A DNA stretch of 64,000 nucleotides from Pristionchus mayeri (Eukaryota; Nematoda; Chromadorea; Rhabditida; Neodiplogasteridae): NCBI GenBank assembly GCA_036245805.1, contig BTRK01000005.1, positions 25,833,474 through 25,897,473 of the forward strand, in the 5' to 3' direction. Of this stretch, positions 45,155-56,050 are shown in pieces. Position 1 is the first letter of the stretch, and every line of letters starts with the position of its first letter. A program made the position numbers and the translations under genes. Below the pieces are notes generated by a model that did not search any database, had not been told where the DNA came from, and saw nothing but the letters and a program-made list of their open reading frames with translations.

Positions 45155-45976
45155 GCAATGAACAAATCAGGCTTTATGGTGGCACCTTCAGGAAGAATCT
45201 TCCAGTAGACGGGGCCGAGTGTCGAGACGAAGAAAGTGTTCAGATCCTACTTTCCGTGTACTTCTTTCTTCTATAGTGGCTGGCGCTTTTCATCGGAATC
45301 CAATCTCTGCAGTATCCACTCGGGGTTATCATAGGTGATCCACTTATCATCCACAGCGTTGACGGAATTGGCAAATTGAAGAATGGATCCGCGGCTGAGC
45401 AATTGCTGACACACCTCGATTCTTTATTTCACTCGCGCCTCCGTGAGATCGAGAGAAATCGAATGATGGAGTTAGGGCACCTTCTCTTATTGAGTGAGGG
45501 TTCGGACCACCAAGAGATTTAGAGTACTCTTCTTCTTCTACAATTTGCGCATACTCTGCACAGGGTTCCACTTAACCCACGTGAACACAGAGCGAGAATC
45601 TTTCATAGGGTGCCGATGTGACAGGGTGTTTTCATCGACAGAACAGTCGCCTTTCTTGAAGAGATCGTATCAAGCAAAGCAGGTGGTACGAGAAGGGCCT
45701 CCGCTCCTTTCGTAAGGACCAGTTCCGAGTAGGCTTCGGTAGCGTCGAAACCGAGAAGGGACGCATGTAGTAAAATTGACAGCGTTCTCGAGTGGTGTAC
45801 ATTGCTAATTTCGATTTAGTGACTAATTGGTTGTAGCAATCAACAACCTTCTATTTGGGAAATATGAGGCAACACATAGTTCATCAATAGCACTTGGTAA
45901 ATAATGCGTCCGAACATGCAGAAGCGTTTCGTATGAATTTAAAATATAATGTCCGGAAACTTATGGGACACCCCAA
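45128..45976 (-). pseudogene. Mariner transposase relic, right part
   Basis: The stretch 45,128-45,546 repeats the catalytic-region DNA of the left relic with several percent divergence and frame breaks. It continues to the mariner terminus at 45,976. No open frame spans it. Confidence 0.7.
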
Positions 45977-46911
45977 TATATGGAAAAGTAATGCTGTCAC
46001 AAGGTAGTTGTCAAGGTAGTTTAAATTTATTTTTAAGAATTATATTTTGGAGGAAAATGTGCCGATCTTTGATGATTCTGATTATTCTATACGCCTTCTA
46101 TCCAACGGTGTGTCATTGTTTTTATCTTTCGCTCATCGTCGGCTAAAATAAACCTGCTCGTGAATCATAACTTGTAAATCGGATTATGAGACTGCGACCG
46201 GTTTTTCCCAGCGGTTTTCAGGTTTTCAAAGAAAGGTACCACGTTTTTATTTATTCATTCTACGGTGCCGATAAAATGATGAAGATTGTTACGTGTTTGC
46301 TAATGGAGGGTATGTTTTTTGACGTCGATATCTATATTTTCGATATTTTTTGACTCTATGCGTACTATGGCTGACGATTTAACACGGTGTGACAAGCGGT
46401 CCGGTGCGCATTTGAATGTATAAAAACGTGCAGTGAATTGCAAGGCGCGAAAATTCAAACGCTACTTTTTTTGGATCCACATTTCAGGGTATCCAAGTTA
46501 TTATTTTGAATATATAACTAATTTACTGTAGCGGAACGATGAATTATTTTAAAGTCGTCAAGTCGACACCGGACGTTTAGGGGGGGGGGGGTTGTCACAC
46601 CGTGTTTAATCGGAAACAAAAATACACTAAATACACCATAAAGAAGGTTCGACAGACATACCCTCGCTGCTTCCACACTCAGCCCAAGAAGATCTTCAAG
46701 TAATTTGTGGTCCAATTGGCACATGAATATCTCCCCCGACTCATCGACCACCTGCCAAATTTTTTCATGATGTGCATATTTTTACTCTAGAAAAAGTTGA
46801 TAGTGAAAAAACAAAGTCACCTTACCTTTACACTTGTTGTGAAAAAAAGGAAATGGGTGTTTTACTAATAAGCTCACATGCCCTCTCCCCACGGATGGCC
46901 CCCGCCTCCGT
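45977..46911. other. Unassigned stretch with one shared repeat segment
   Basis: The segment at about 46,291-46,345 (GTTTGCTAATGGAGGGTA, then GACGTCGATATCTAT) matches the inverse of about 57,070-57,120 and represents the uninterrupted version of the site hit by the hAT-type MITE. A G-tract lies near 46,579. No gene. Confidence 0.5.
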
Positions 46912-47263
46912 GGAGGTGATAAGACATTTCGACAAAACGAAATTGAAAAATACCGTTTCGAAAAACCTTTTTCGAAAACGGACATTTCGAAAAATTCACT
47001 TCGAAAAAGGACTTTCGAAAAAATCTCCTAAAATATTATTTCTACTAATTGTCTTTGTAGTTTCAGGTTCTTCTGCACCATTTGTAAGATAATTGAAAAT
47101 ATAAAAGGTAAAGCAATAATTTAATCGAGTTAAAATTGCGGAAAAAAGCATGTGCTCGCTCCCAATTTTTCGAAATGTCCTTTTTCGAAGTGATTTTTTC
47201 GAAATGTCCGTTTTCGAAATGTCATTTTTAAATTTTGTTTTGTCGAAATGTCTTATCACCTCC
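46912..47263. mobile_element. Palindrome built of TTCGAAA motifs
   Basis: GGAGGTGATAAGACATTTCG mirrors CGAAATGTCTTATCACCTCC. Near both ends the sequence consists of repeated (A/T)TTTCGAAA(A/T)-type units, about six on each side, with a non-repetitive centre. Confidence 0.8.
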
Positions 47264-47318
47264 GTGGAGATTGGACCGAAGACTTCTCGAAAAAAAGAAG
47301 GAATTTTCGGCACTACGC

Positions 47319-47380
47319 CGGATGAGAACTATTGTGTCATACCGCCTTTGATATATCAAAGGGGCATTAGTTCTCATCCG
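47319..47380. repeat. Short hairpin
   Basis: CGGATGAGAACTA and TAGTTCTCATCCG enclose an inner CCTTTGATATATCAAAGG palindrome. Confidence 0.8.
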
Positions 47381-47984
47381 ACCTAGTGTCATCAGAGTCG
47401 GTTGGTGGAAATTCATCGCCAAATTTCGATTGCATGAAATGATTAAAAAATATTCTTCAAAGTGTCATCAGGTTCTTCAGGATGGCCAATTTATTGAAAT
47501 CTCTTTCAATTAAAGTATAACAAAGCATAATAGTAGCAATCAGCGTATGCAAAATCAAATAAAAGGCAGTTCTCGATACGTCAGATTGCAAGAGGGGAGG
47601 AGGGCTGGGTGGTACCTTCTGGCTCGAGTGGAGCATTTGGTAGCTTGTTTTTATGCTTAAATGAGAGCCATTGCCTCAAAACCTCAGATTGATAGATCGG
47701 ATGTAGCGAACGACGTAAATCTGAAGCGCAATTCAATGGAATTTATCGGGCGTTAACGTGAGCCAGCCTCTGCATCCTAAAGAGTGTACGGTATGCTGTT
47801 ACGCGCTAGAATATCTCAACACGACTTTTCTGACAATAATTAAGTTTACGGTTTTTGGTTTGACTCGTAGTTTTGTTCACTGTGTGTTGCCGGTGGCGCA
47901 TAAGTTCGAGCAAATCTGGAAATTCGTCCATTTTTGGATGAAACACAATTAAACTTAATGAAAATTGAAATTGGTCAACTTCAA
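47381..47984. other. Unassigned stretch
   Basis: No gene or repeat boundary that I can support. Confidence 0.4.
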
Positions 47985-48115
47985 AATCGAAATTGGTGCT
48001 TCTATTTTCGGTGGCGGACATTTCCGCAACGGAGCACCGTTCGCTTGACAGATGTAGTAGCAATATGGGAGTTGTTACATTGTTACCAGTATGTACTCCA
48101 CAGCATTTGCTTATA
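47985..48115. repeat. Outer inverted arm, left
   Basis: The block containing TTCCGCAACGGAGCACCGTT and GTTACCAGTATGTACTCC has its inverse at about 52,430-52,520. These arms enclose the whole nested complex at 48.1-52.4 kb. At the inner edge a CACGTCTTCTGAGAGATTGC end of the 7.0-kb fold-back family begins at about 48,117. Confidence 0.6.
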
Positions 48116-48360
48116 TCACGTCTTCTGAGAGATTGCATGAATACGGACCCCTAGCGGAACAAGGAGCCGAAATTTTGAGCAAAATCCCCCCCCCCCCCCC
48201 CTATCGTATTTCGTCCTCAGTGTGAGGAGAGTAAACTCAAGTATCATAACACTTAAGTAATTATTCGTCTTTCGTTGCGCCGCCGAGCGTAGATAATATA
48301 TAGCGTAGAAAAAAAATATAGTCCCTTCTTTATACTCTTTCGTCTCGATTTATGGTGTAT

Positions 48361-49893
48361 TTATCACGGATCTCCTGTAAAAATGCAGGAACCGATGCGA
48401 CAAAAAAAAATTGGATAACGGATTTCGCTGTAAACGTGAGGACTAACCAAAGTGAGGGCGGGAAGAAGGCCTATCCACTTCATTCCTCGAAATTTGCATG
48501 TTGAACGGAGATATGACCTACCGCGTTGGAAGGCCGTATATCGGTCAGTTTTTGACCTACAGCGAGCGGATTTTTTTCAAACGGCTCGTAATAGAGAAAT
48601 CTACAAATATGTTCTTACGCTCCATGTGGAAATGACGTCTTCACATAGTTTCATGCGAAAAACGGTTTTTCTCATCTCAATATGCTATTTTTCTACCTTT
48701 TCTGCTGAAAACTACACGATTTTTATTCTTGATTCGGATTCCCCATACCCGTAATGGGGTACGTGCATAGTTCGTTGGTCGTAACTCGTGGAGTATCATA
48801 TCGGCACTCAGTAGGGAGAATTTGAACATGGTGCGATTTTTGAATGAAATACGTTTTGGTGCGTATCTCCCCTCCAACTTATGCAAATGAATGAACTGAG
48901 ACCACTTTTGGATACCTCTCCAGTAGATCTTCAACAACGACTCAGGGATATGAAACCCTAAAGTTATCCGTTTTCGAGATACGGAGTAAAAACTAGTTGT
49001 ATTGAACTTTTCTTCAGCATTTTGAGGCGAAATGGTCACAAAGTCCATTATAACCTTGTATCTACTAGATTTTTATGTTTGATTCGGATTCCCCATCCCC
49101 GATTTGGGGTACGTGCATAGTTCATTTGTCGTGGGAGGAGGAGTATCATATCGCTACTCAGTAGGGAGATGTAGGACTTTAGGACGATTTAGGACGTAAT
49201 ATTTTTTTGAAGGAAATGTAATTCTCTCTGTGTGATCCATTGAATGAGGTTTTTACTCCGTATCTCGAAAACGGATAACTTTAGGGTTTCATATCCCTGA
49301 GTCGTTGTTGAAGATCTACTGGAGAGGTATCCAAAAGTGGTCTCAGTTCATTCATTTGCATAAGTTGGAGGGGAGATACGCACCAAAACGTATTTCATTC
49401 TAAAATCGCACCATGTTCAAATTCTCCCTACTGAGTGCCGATATGATACTCCACGAGTTACGACCAACGAACTATGCACGTACCCCATTACGGGTATGGG
49501 GAATCCGAATCAAAAATAAAAATCGTGTAGTTTTCATCAGAAAAGGTAGAAAATTAGCATATTGAGATGCGAAAAACCGTTTTTCGCATGAAACTATGTG
49601 AAGACGTCATTTCCGCACGGAGCGTAAGAGAACATATTTGTAGATTTCTCTATTACGAGCCGTTTGAAAAAAAATCCGCTCGCTGTAGGTCAAAAACTGA
49701 CTGATATACGGCCTTCCAACGCGGCAGGTCATATCACCGTTCAACATGCAAATTTCGAGGAATGAAGTGGATAGGCATTCTTCCCGCCCTCACTTTGGTT
49801 AGTCCTCACGTTTACAGCGAAATCCGTGATCCAAATTTTTTTTGTCGTAAAGGGGTCTCATTTTCCTGCATTTTTAAAGAAGATCCGTGTTAT
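48361..49893. mobile_element. Fold-back element, 1.5 kb, high arm identity
   Basis: The arms at 48,361-48,995 and about 49,245-49,893 are inverted copies that appear more than 95 percent identical, with a spacer of about 250 bp that itself contains a partial third copy. Landmarks are TGGGGTACGTGCATAGTTCG and GACGTCTTCACATAGTTTCA in both arms. A related, more diverged member lies at 51.5-52.4 kb. Open frames at 48,452-49,048 are arm-derived. Confidence 0.88.
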
Positions 49894-49969
49894 GGTTAGG
49901 AACCGCGGCAGCTATATTTAAAAAGTTTCGTAAAAATACTTTCGCGGTATGAACCTACGCTACCGGACA

Positions 49970-50360
49970 TCTTTCTTTGGGTAACACTCAGCCGTTCTTT
50001 CTCACTCGCCCTCAGTGCCCAAACTTCGCTTCCGTAGAGTACGGTAGCCGTGACGCAGCTCTCGAAGACTCTTCTCCTGGTCTTGATGGGTAGAAGGCGG
50101 GAGGACAGCAGATGGGAGAGCTTGCTCCAGGCGAACCACCCTAGTCGAATCCTGTGTTCGATCTCGTCAGAGTGATCAAGTGGGAGACTGATCTTCCCTC
50201 CGAGATAGGTGGCTGATTCAACGAAATCGAACTGTAGATTGTCGATAATTATTGGATTTCGGGTTGTTGTACAGGAGGTGAGTAGGTTGGTCTTATTTGA
50301 ATTCACCTCGAGACCAACTCTACTGGAAGCGTCAATCAGCTTTTTCACAATTCTCTCCAT
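49970..50360 (-). pseudogene. RTE-type reverse transcriptase fragment (inverted part)
   Basis: About 130 residues correspond to the region after the catalytic YxDD of a non-LTR reverse transcriptase: KKLIDASSRVGLEVNSNKTN, then ATYLGGKI, then EIEHRIRLGW, then a TVLYGSEVWAL motif and RLSVTQRKM. These are typical of the RTE group. The upstream endonuclease and palm domains are absent. The frame is open and then runs into flanking DNA at 49,969. Confidence 0.88.
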
Positions 50361-50709
50361 TTCAGAAAGATGGAGAGGAAGATGTTGGGAGTCACGCAGA
50401 AAGATCTCTGGAGGAATGAACGCGTGCGCGGGATCACGAAGCTGAGGGATTGGATCGAGGAGGGACTGAAAAGGAAAGCGCGCTGGGCCCTCAAGGTCAG
50501 GAAAATGAGACTAGAGTAGTGGAGCCGTGCCACTACGGTGTGGACGCCATACAATAGGAAGCGCCCCCTGGGAAGCCTCATATACGATCGAGAGATGATT
50601 TGACCCGAGCTATTGGCAAAAACTGGTGGAACGCAACTTATGAAGAATACCGCCCCATCCTCATCTGAGCACCTACTGCCTGACATGATAAATTGATTGA
50701 TTGATTGAT
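50361..50709 (+). pseudogene. RTE-type LINE 3-prime end (sense part)
   Basis: The reading frame KMERKMLGVTQKDLWRNERV, with TKLRDWIEEGLKRKARWALK, continues the fragment of the inverted part and corresponds to the C-terminus of RTE proteins. A TAG near 50,518 and later stops break it. A 3-prime tail of four TTGA units precedes the target duplication. Confidence 0.82.
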
Positions 50710-50763
50710 TACCGGACACGGTGAAACGTTTTTCATGGTATCGTCGCGCCTCGGGCGTAGATA

Positions 50764-50764
50764 A

Positions 50765-50795
<31 letters not shown>

Positions 50796-50800
50796 TTATA
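50764..50800 (+). repeat. (TTA)n microsatellite
   Basis: About eleven mostly perfect ATT units. Confidence 0.85.
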
Positions 50801-51200
50801 TATAGATATTTATGTCAGAGTATATTGGGGACGAGAAACCTTTTGACGTTGGCAGTTTTTCCCAGAACCGCCTTTTAGGAATTTTCGGAAAATAAAAAAT
50901 TATTTTCCGGTTTTGGTTCCGGCTCGACTAGAACTCTAGAGCCGCTCTACCATAAATCCAGATGAGCTAGAACGATGGCTCTGGGCTCAAAATGTGCGGA
51001 AAAATATTATCAACAACTTTTATGTTGGCGATGTAAATGTATGACTTCATCTTCACCGTGAAAAATTTGAAAATTCACTTTTGAAAACAGAAAAATAATT
51101 CTCCTGGATCGGGGACTACCCTATTTACGACTTTTTGAGAACAGATTCTGAATCTACGACATCGACTTACTCTAGGAAAAAATAGAAATGGCAGCTAAAC
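50801..51200. repeat. Fragment of the 7.0-kb fold-back family
   Basis: TTATGTCAGAGTATATTGGG followed by ACGAGAAACCTTTTGACGTT matches the arm of the element at 7050-8339, and the similarity continues discontinuously to about 51,180. The left end of the same family is at about 48,117, so an old copy has been split by later insertions. Confidence 0.6.
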
Positions 51201-51520
51201 CCGTGGCTTTTTGAGATTTGAGGCTGAAAAGACCAAAAAATGACCAAAATTATATTTTTTTCGATTTTATCAACTTTGGAAAATGTCCATATTTTGAATT
51301 CCCGATGATATTTTATCTATTCTTTTGCTCTTTCCTATCTTAAAATGTTGTTTTTAACTTCTACAAAACGACAAACAATTTTACCCAGATCCGTCCCCTC
51401 ATTTTGTGGTCGAAAAATCGAGTTTCTCTAAATTATAAATAATGCAAGTTTTTATTTTGTCGCGTAGAAACCTAATTTCGCTATTAGAACGCGTGAAAAG
51501 TAGAAATAAAGGAGTGATTT

Positions 51521-51910
51521 TTGAAAGAAACATGTTTTGGTGCGTATCTATCATCCAACGTATACAAATTGGTAAAGTGAGACTACATTTGGATTACTCT
51601 CAAGTAAGTCTCCAACAATGACTAAGGGTTAAAAACGCTAAAGGTTACCGTTATAGAGACACAACACACCGCGTAAAAACCCAATTCAATGGATCGCAGT
51701 GAGATGATCGAGTATCATCCAAAAATTACGATTCGTTCCATTGAATTGTGTTTTTACGATTCAATGGATCGAATCTAAAACGGTCAACTTCAGCGTTTTT
51801 ACCCCTTAGTCATTGTTATAGATCTGTTCGAGAGCTATTCAAAAGTGGTCTCAGTTTCCCAATTTGCATACGTTGAAGGATAGATACGCACCAAAACATG
51901 TTTCTTTCAA
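51521..51910. mobile_element. Palindrome related to the 48.4-kb fold-back
   Basis: TTGAAAGAAACATGTTTTGG mirrors the right end at 51,910. Both arms contain the GGTGCGTATCT segment of the 48.4-kb family. Homology to that family continues rightward to about 52,380, ending near GGAGATCCGTGCTATG. Confidence 0.75.
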
Positions 51911-52382
51911 ACATCGCACGATGTTCTCATTCTCCCTACAGAGTAGCGGTAGGCGGAGGCCCGAGATATGGAAAACGAGCTAAATGAGTACCTCAATTCG
52001 ACCATGAGGAATCCGAATCTGTAATAAAATTCGTACAGTTAAGAGAAAAATTTGCAGAGCGGCATAAAAAAAGCAGTTTTTGGGGCATATGAAGGTGAAG
52101 ATGCTACGTATGTATGCAAATAAAGTTGATAGGATTGTAGATTAGTTCACTACGCTTCATTTGACAAAAATTGAGCGCTGTACGTCAAGGACTTTTTGAG
52201 ATACAGCCCGTTGAAGAGGTAGGTCACAATATGCAAATTTTGAGGAACGAAGTGGATAGGCGTTCTCCCCACCCTCACTTTGGACAGTCTTGGAAATTAC
52301 ATCGAAATCGGTGACCGAAATTTTTTTTTTCTGTCGCATGAGTTCCAGCATTCTTACAGGAGATCCGTGCTATGCATTGATT

Positions 52383-53577
52383 CGGAGTAAAACTCAAGAT
52401 TGCCTGGTAAAAAAAATGTATATATGCAAATGCAGGGGAGCACATACTGGTAATAATGCAACAACTCGCATGTTGATACTCCTTCTTTCAAGCCAATGGT
52501 GCTCCGTTGCGGAACTTTTTTTGACTGAAACAAGTAAAAACCTCCAAAATTGCTTCAAAATATCAGTTCAGCCCATTCAAAAGAGAACTCCTCACCAGCG
52601 GAGATTGTAGCTATCGAGATGGTGTTTGTGCTTAAAATTGCCTAAATACTTTCTCCACAATTTGTAGTTCTTCAATTTTTCGTTATCTATCTCATTTGGA
52701 AGCAGTATGAACAAATACGTCAAAATCAGCCTAAAAGAGCTGTTTTTGGCACTTGAGGGAGAACTCCTCAAAGGAGGGCCAAGCTATTGACATGGCGTTT
52801 GTGCCTAAAGTTGCCTAAAGACTTTCCGCAAATTTTGTAGTTTTTCGATTTCTCGATTTCGACCTGATTGAGTAGCAGCGCTCAATAATGCACGAAAAAC
52901 AGGTTTTGACGCCGCTCTTTCCTCCCCTTAATCCGAGAATGACAGGGATCGATTCAGCCACGAAAATGATTTTTTTTCTGAGTTGACTTGCTGTGCTTCG
53001 ATTTGTGTTGGCATTTTGAGTCATTGAAAAATCTCGGACACTTTTGGATCTTTTCATTCTGAGTCGTTTGACTCTGAGAATCGGAGGATCTGAGATCCAT
53101 TGAATCTGAGATCCAATGGATATCTAGTAGGATTGATCTTTTCCCTCTCACTCCATTCCGTTATCGGCCTGCTCGCCTCATTTCGTAGTTTTGAGATTGG
53201 ATCTCTGAGGGAAATTGAAGAGATGCATTCCATCCTATGCAAAATTAAGAGAGTCGGAATTTGAGAATCATTTCGCTCGTGAAATGGGTTCTCATCAGTT
53301 TTGGACTTCCTGAGGATATAGTCCGACGCAATAGTCCGACCTAGTCCCGCCGGTGCAAAACCCTTCGAGATTGGGTTCGAGGAAGAAAAGTTCTAGCCAA
53401 TGTATATATGGGGCTCACTCAGTGTTCACTTCGCCCTATATAGGCCCTGTTGAGTAAGTGACTTTTTTGTTACTCGTTGTGGCAATAATACAGACTAGGG
53501 ATCCTTAAATGAGAATTCAATTATCAAAAAAAATCAATTATCATTTGACATCAAATGAGAAAATTCTATTTTGACTG
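52383..53577. repeat. Outer right arm, a direct-repeat pair and spacer
   Basis: The outer right arm lies at about 52,430-52,520. A block of about 97 bp beginning GAGAACTCCTCA is repeated at about 52,580 and 52,759 with moderate divergence. Near 53,090-53,120 TCTGAGATCCA is repeated. No gene is supported. Confidence 0.55.
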
Positions 53578-53767
53578 ACAAGGGAATGGTCAGTCGTCGA
53601 AGTAAAATTATCAAAAGTGACCTACCTGTGGTTCATCTATCCCATGAGGGTGTCCGAAAACCGTTTTCAAAAAATTCCCATATTGATCTTTGATCGATAA
53701 AAATCCAGTCAAAAATTTTCCTTAAATTGTGTTTCATCTTCACTCACTCACACGAGATGAACAGGGC

Positions 53768-53843
53768 GCCTCGAGTGGCATAGTGGTCTACGGCGCTCGA
53801 AATGACGCTTTACTTTTTTCGCAGTTCGAAACCTTTCTTGTGC
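53768..53843 (+). pseudogene. tRNA-like segment in left arm
   Basis: GCCTCGAGTGGCATAGTGG provides an A-box-like start, and CGCAGTTCGAAACC a B-box-like end about 40 bases later. The spacing suits a tRNA-derived Pol III promoter, but the stems are not convincingly intact. Confidence 0.5.
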
Positions 53844-54424
53844 ATTCATGTTTTGCTCTTTTTTTTGCAAAGAGAAGCCCTGACCTTTATAAAATTAAAT
53901 CAATGATATCAAGTGCAATGGTGTTATCGATTGCGTCACCTTTGATGCAGTGGATATTTTCATAATAGTGAGAGAGTATTTCTTGCTCGAAAAATACGGT
54001 CACCCTAGTTCACCGACCGAAAGTTGTGATTGAAAAGGGGAGAGTAGGAATTCCCTGGCGGGGTAATTTCGGCTATTTTCGGGTAAGCTTCACGTGCACT
54101 ACAAAGTTCGCGAACTAGAAACAACACTAGAAACCCGACAATTCCCCAAAAGATTGAAATCCTAGCACAGAGCCGGAATGATAAATGATCATTGCGATAG
54201 ATTCACAGTCCATCACAATACATGATGTGTCTCGGAAGGTAGACCGTCTGTCCATGTTTCGAGGAAATAAATACTCTGTCACTATTGCGAAAATTTTCAC
54301 TGCTTTAAAGGTGATACAATCGATAACACCATTGCGCTTGATCTCACGTAATAGCATTGATTTAATTTTATAAAGGTCAGGGCTTCTCTTTGCAAAAAAA
54401 GAGCAAAAGATGAATGCACAAGAA

Positions 54425-54492
54425 AGGTATCGAACTGCAAAAAAAGTAAAGCGTCATTTCGAGCGCCGTAGACCACTATGCCACTCGAGGCA
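54425..54492 (-). pseudogene. tRNA-like segment in right arm
   Basis: Inverted counterpart of 53,768-53,843, keeping both box-like motifs (GCAGTTCGATACC here). Two convergent Pol III-like promoters would therefore face each other across the spacer. Confidence 0.5.
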
Positions 54493-54683
54493 CGCTGTTC
54501 ATCTCGTGTGAGTGAGTGAAGATGAAACACACAATTTAAGGAAAATTTTTGACTGGATTTTTATCGATCAAAGATCAATATGGGAATTTTTTGAAAACGG
54601 TTTTCGGACACCCTCATGGGATAGATGAACCACAGGTAGGTCACTTTTGATAATTTTACTTCGACGACTGACCATTCCCTTGT

Positions 54684-55477
54684 GTGAATTCTCACCAAGA
54701 ACGATTTCTCGGTGAGAATTTTCACGAAACCATTCTCATTCTCTCTCCTGTATGACTTTTTGCGCGGTCTACGCGATTCGGAAATTTTGATTATGCTTCA
54801 TCGATCCTATGATTTTACAGAGCAAAACGTGTCTCAATTTGTAATTATAATAGCTGTGAAACTCATTCGACTTTCTGGATCAGTCATATTAATTTACTCT
54901 TCACAATACCCCTTTGTTCTCATCAATTTCTCTGTCGAGAGATTTTTTCTCGATGAGAACGACCAGTAATTTCTCGATTGAGAATTCTCGAATAAGAACG
55001 AATTCTCGACGTGAAATCGAGTATGTTTCACGAGAAATTTTCTCATTTGTGGAAGCCTAATACAGACAGAAACAGAGAAAAATAGGGAGCAATAATCTCC
55101 CCTAATATTGTACAAGATTGGGCCTCTATTAGGGAAATTTATGGGCTCCTTATTGGGAGCGAATACCACCTGCATTATGTAGTTAAGAGTAACATTATTC
55201 GAATGTTCAATTATACCTTCATCTTCATATCCCATAATCCTTGTTCAATGTTTAGATTTCGATCAATCATTGCATAGAGGGGCTGAAAAGGATAATAGAG
55301 GAAATTTGAGAGAATTGAGATAGTTCCTGTGATGTCCGTACTACGATTTTTCAAAATTTTGGCCCTAGGTGTAACTTTTCCAGTGGATTTCAAAAATGTA
55401 CCGCGCTAATAAGAGGCTGTCGGTTTTTGTAACTCGTGAAGTCCGCATCGAAGCCCCATACATGTATAGTAATTCTT
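54684..55477. other. Unassigned stretch with GAGAATTCTC-type motifs
   Basis: Multiple CTCGATGAGAA and GAGAATTCTC-like inverted motifs cluster at 54,690-54,720 and 54,920-55,050. No gene. Confidence 0.45.
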
Positions 55478-56050
55478 AAAGAGCTCGTCGAGAAAATCAT
55501 TTTTTTATGTTGAGAGTAAAAGGCTAGCTCGTCTGTGAAACAAATTGTGAGATGTGAAATTTTCGAAGCCGTCCTGTAAATTTTTTCTCCTCATTACAAT
55601 TTTATTTCAATGCCATTCGAATCCTCATGTAATTTTACCAAATGTACAAAGTTGGAAGCATTTTTATTGTCTGATATCGGGTTTCTAAGTGAAGATGCAA
55701 AAAGTCGCGATTTTTCTGACTTCGTGATTTTCGAAATTTCGATTTTGAACTCAACAATAGGTCAGAAGTAAGTAAATGATAACTAGGCATCATATAGTAT
55801 CATAAACAATTCTTGACCTAAAATTAGGTACAAAATCGAAAAACCAGATATCACATAATGAAAATCCTTCAAACTTTGTACATGGGGATGAAATTGCATG
55901 AGGAATCGAATGGAATTTTTTAAAAAATTGTAGTGCGGAAAAAAGTTTACAGGACGGCTTCTTGAAAACTTAAACAGCTCACAATTTGTTTCACAGACGA
56001 GCTGGCCTTTTACTCCCAACAGAAAAAATGATTTTCTCGACTAGCTCTTT
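55478..56050. mobile_element. Diverged palindrome, 0.57 kb
   Basis: AAAGAGCTCGTCGAGAAAAT mirrors ATTTTCTCGACTAGCTCTTT, and CTCGTCTGTGAAACAAATTG is mirrored near 55,990. A related palindrome lies at 60.4-60.9 kb. Confidence 0.75.

Larger units (their letters stand above)
42321..45976 (-). mobile_element. Mariner relic(s) enclosing a Tc5-like element
   Basis: The right end (TTGGGGTGTCCCATAAGTTT on the minus strand, ending 45,976 with TA beyond) and the left end (GGCTGTCCCATAAGTTCCCG at 42,321 with TA before) are inverted mariner termini closely related to the intact element at 62.1 kb. A stretch of about 420 bp occurs twice, at about 42,727-43,157 and 45,128-45,546, in the same orientation. 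Between the two copies lies a Tc5-like transposase gene. Either two mariner relics flank the insertion or part of one was duplicated. Confidence 0.75.
49970..50709 (+). mobile_element. 5-prime-truncated RTE-type LINE with inverted 5-prime segment
   Basis: Two adjoining pieces of one reverse-transcriptase C-terminal region lie head to head. The minus-strand piece (50,360 down to 49,970) ends in VTQRKM, and the plus-strand piece (from 50,361) begins QKD/KMERKMLGVTQKDLW in the reading frame that continues it. A (TTGA)n tail ends the element at about 50,709. Exact 9-bp repeats TACCGGACA flank it at 49,961-49,969 and 50,710-50,718. This is the geometry of a single target-primed insertion with 5-prime inversion. 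Confidence 0.88.
53578..54683. mobile_element. Fold-back element with tRNA-like arms, 1.1 kb
   Basis: ACAAGGGAATGGTCAGTCGT mirrors ACGACTGACCATTCCCTTGT. The arms (about 380 bp) are highly similar and each holds a tRNA-like stretch of about 70 bp. The spacer at about 53,940-54,300 is unassigned. The paired frames starting MFHLHSLTRDEQ in both arms are the same DNA read twice. Confidence 0.85.
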
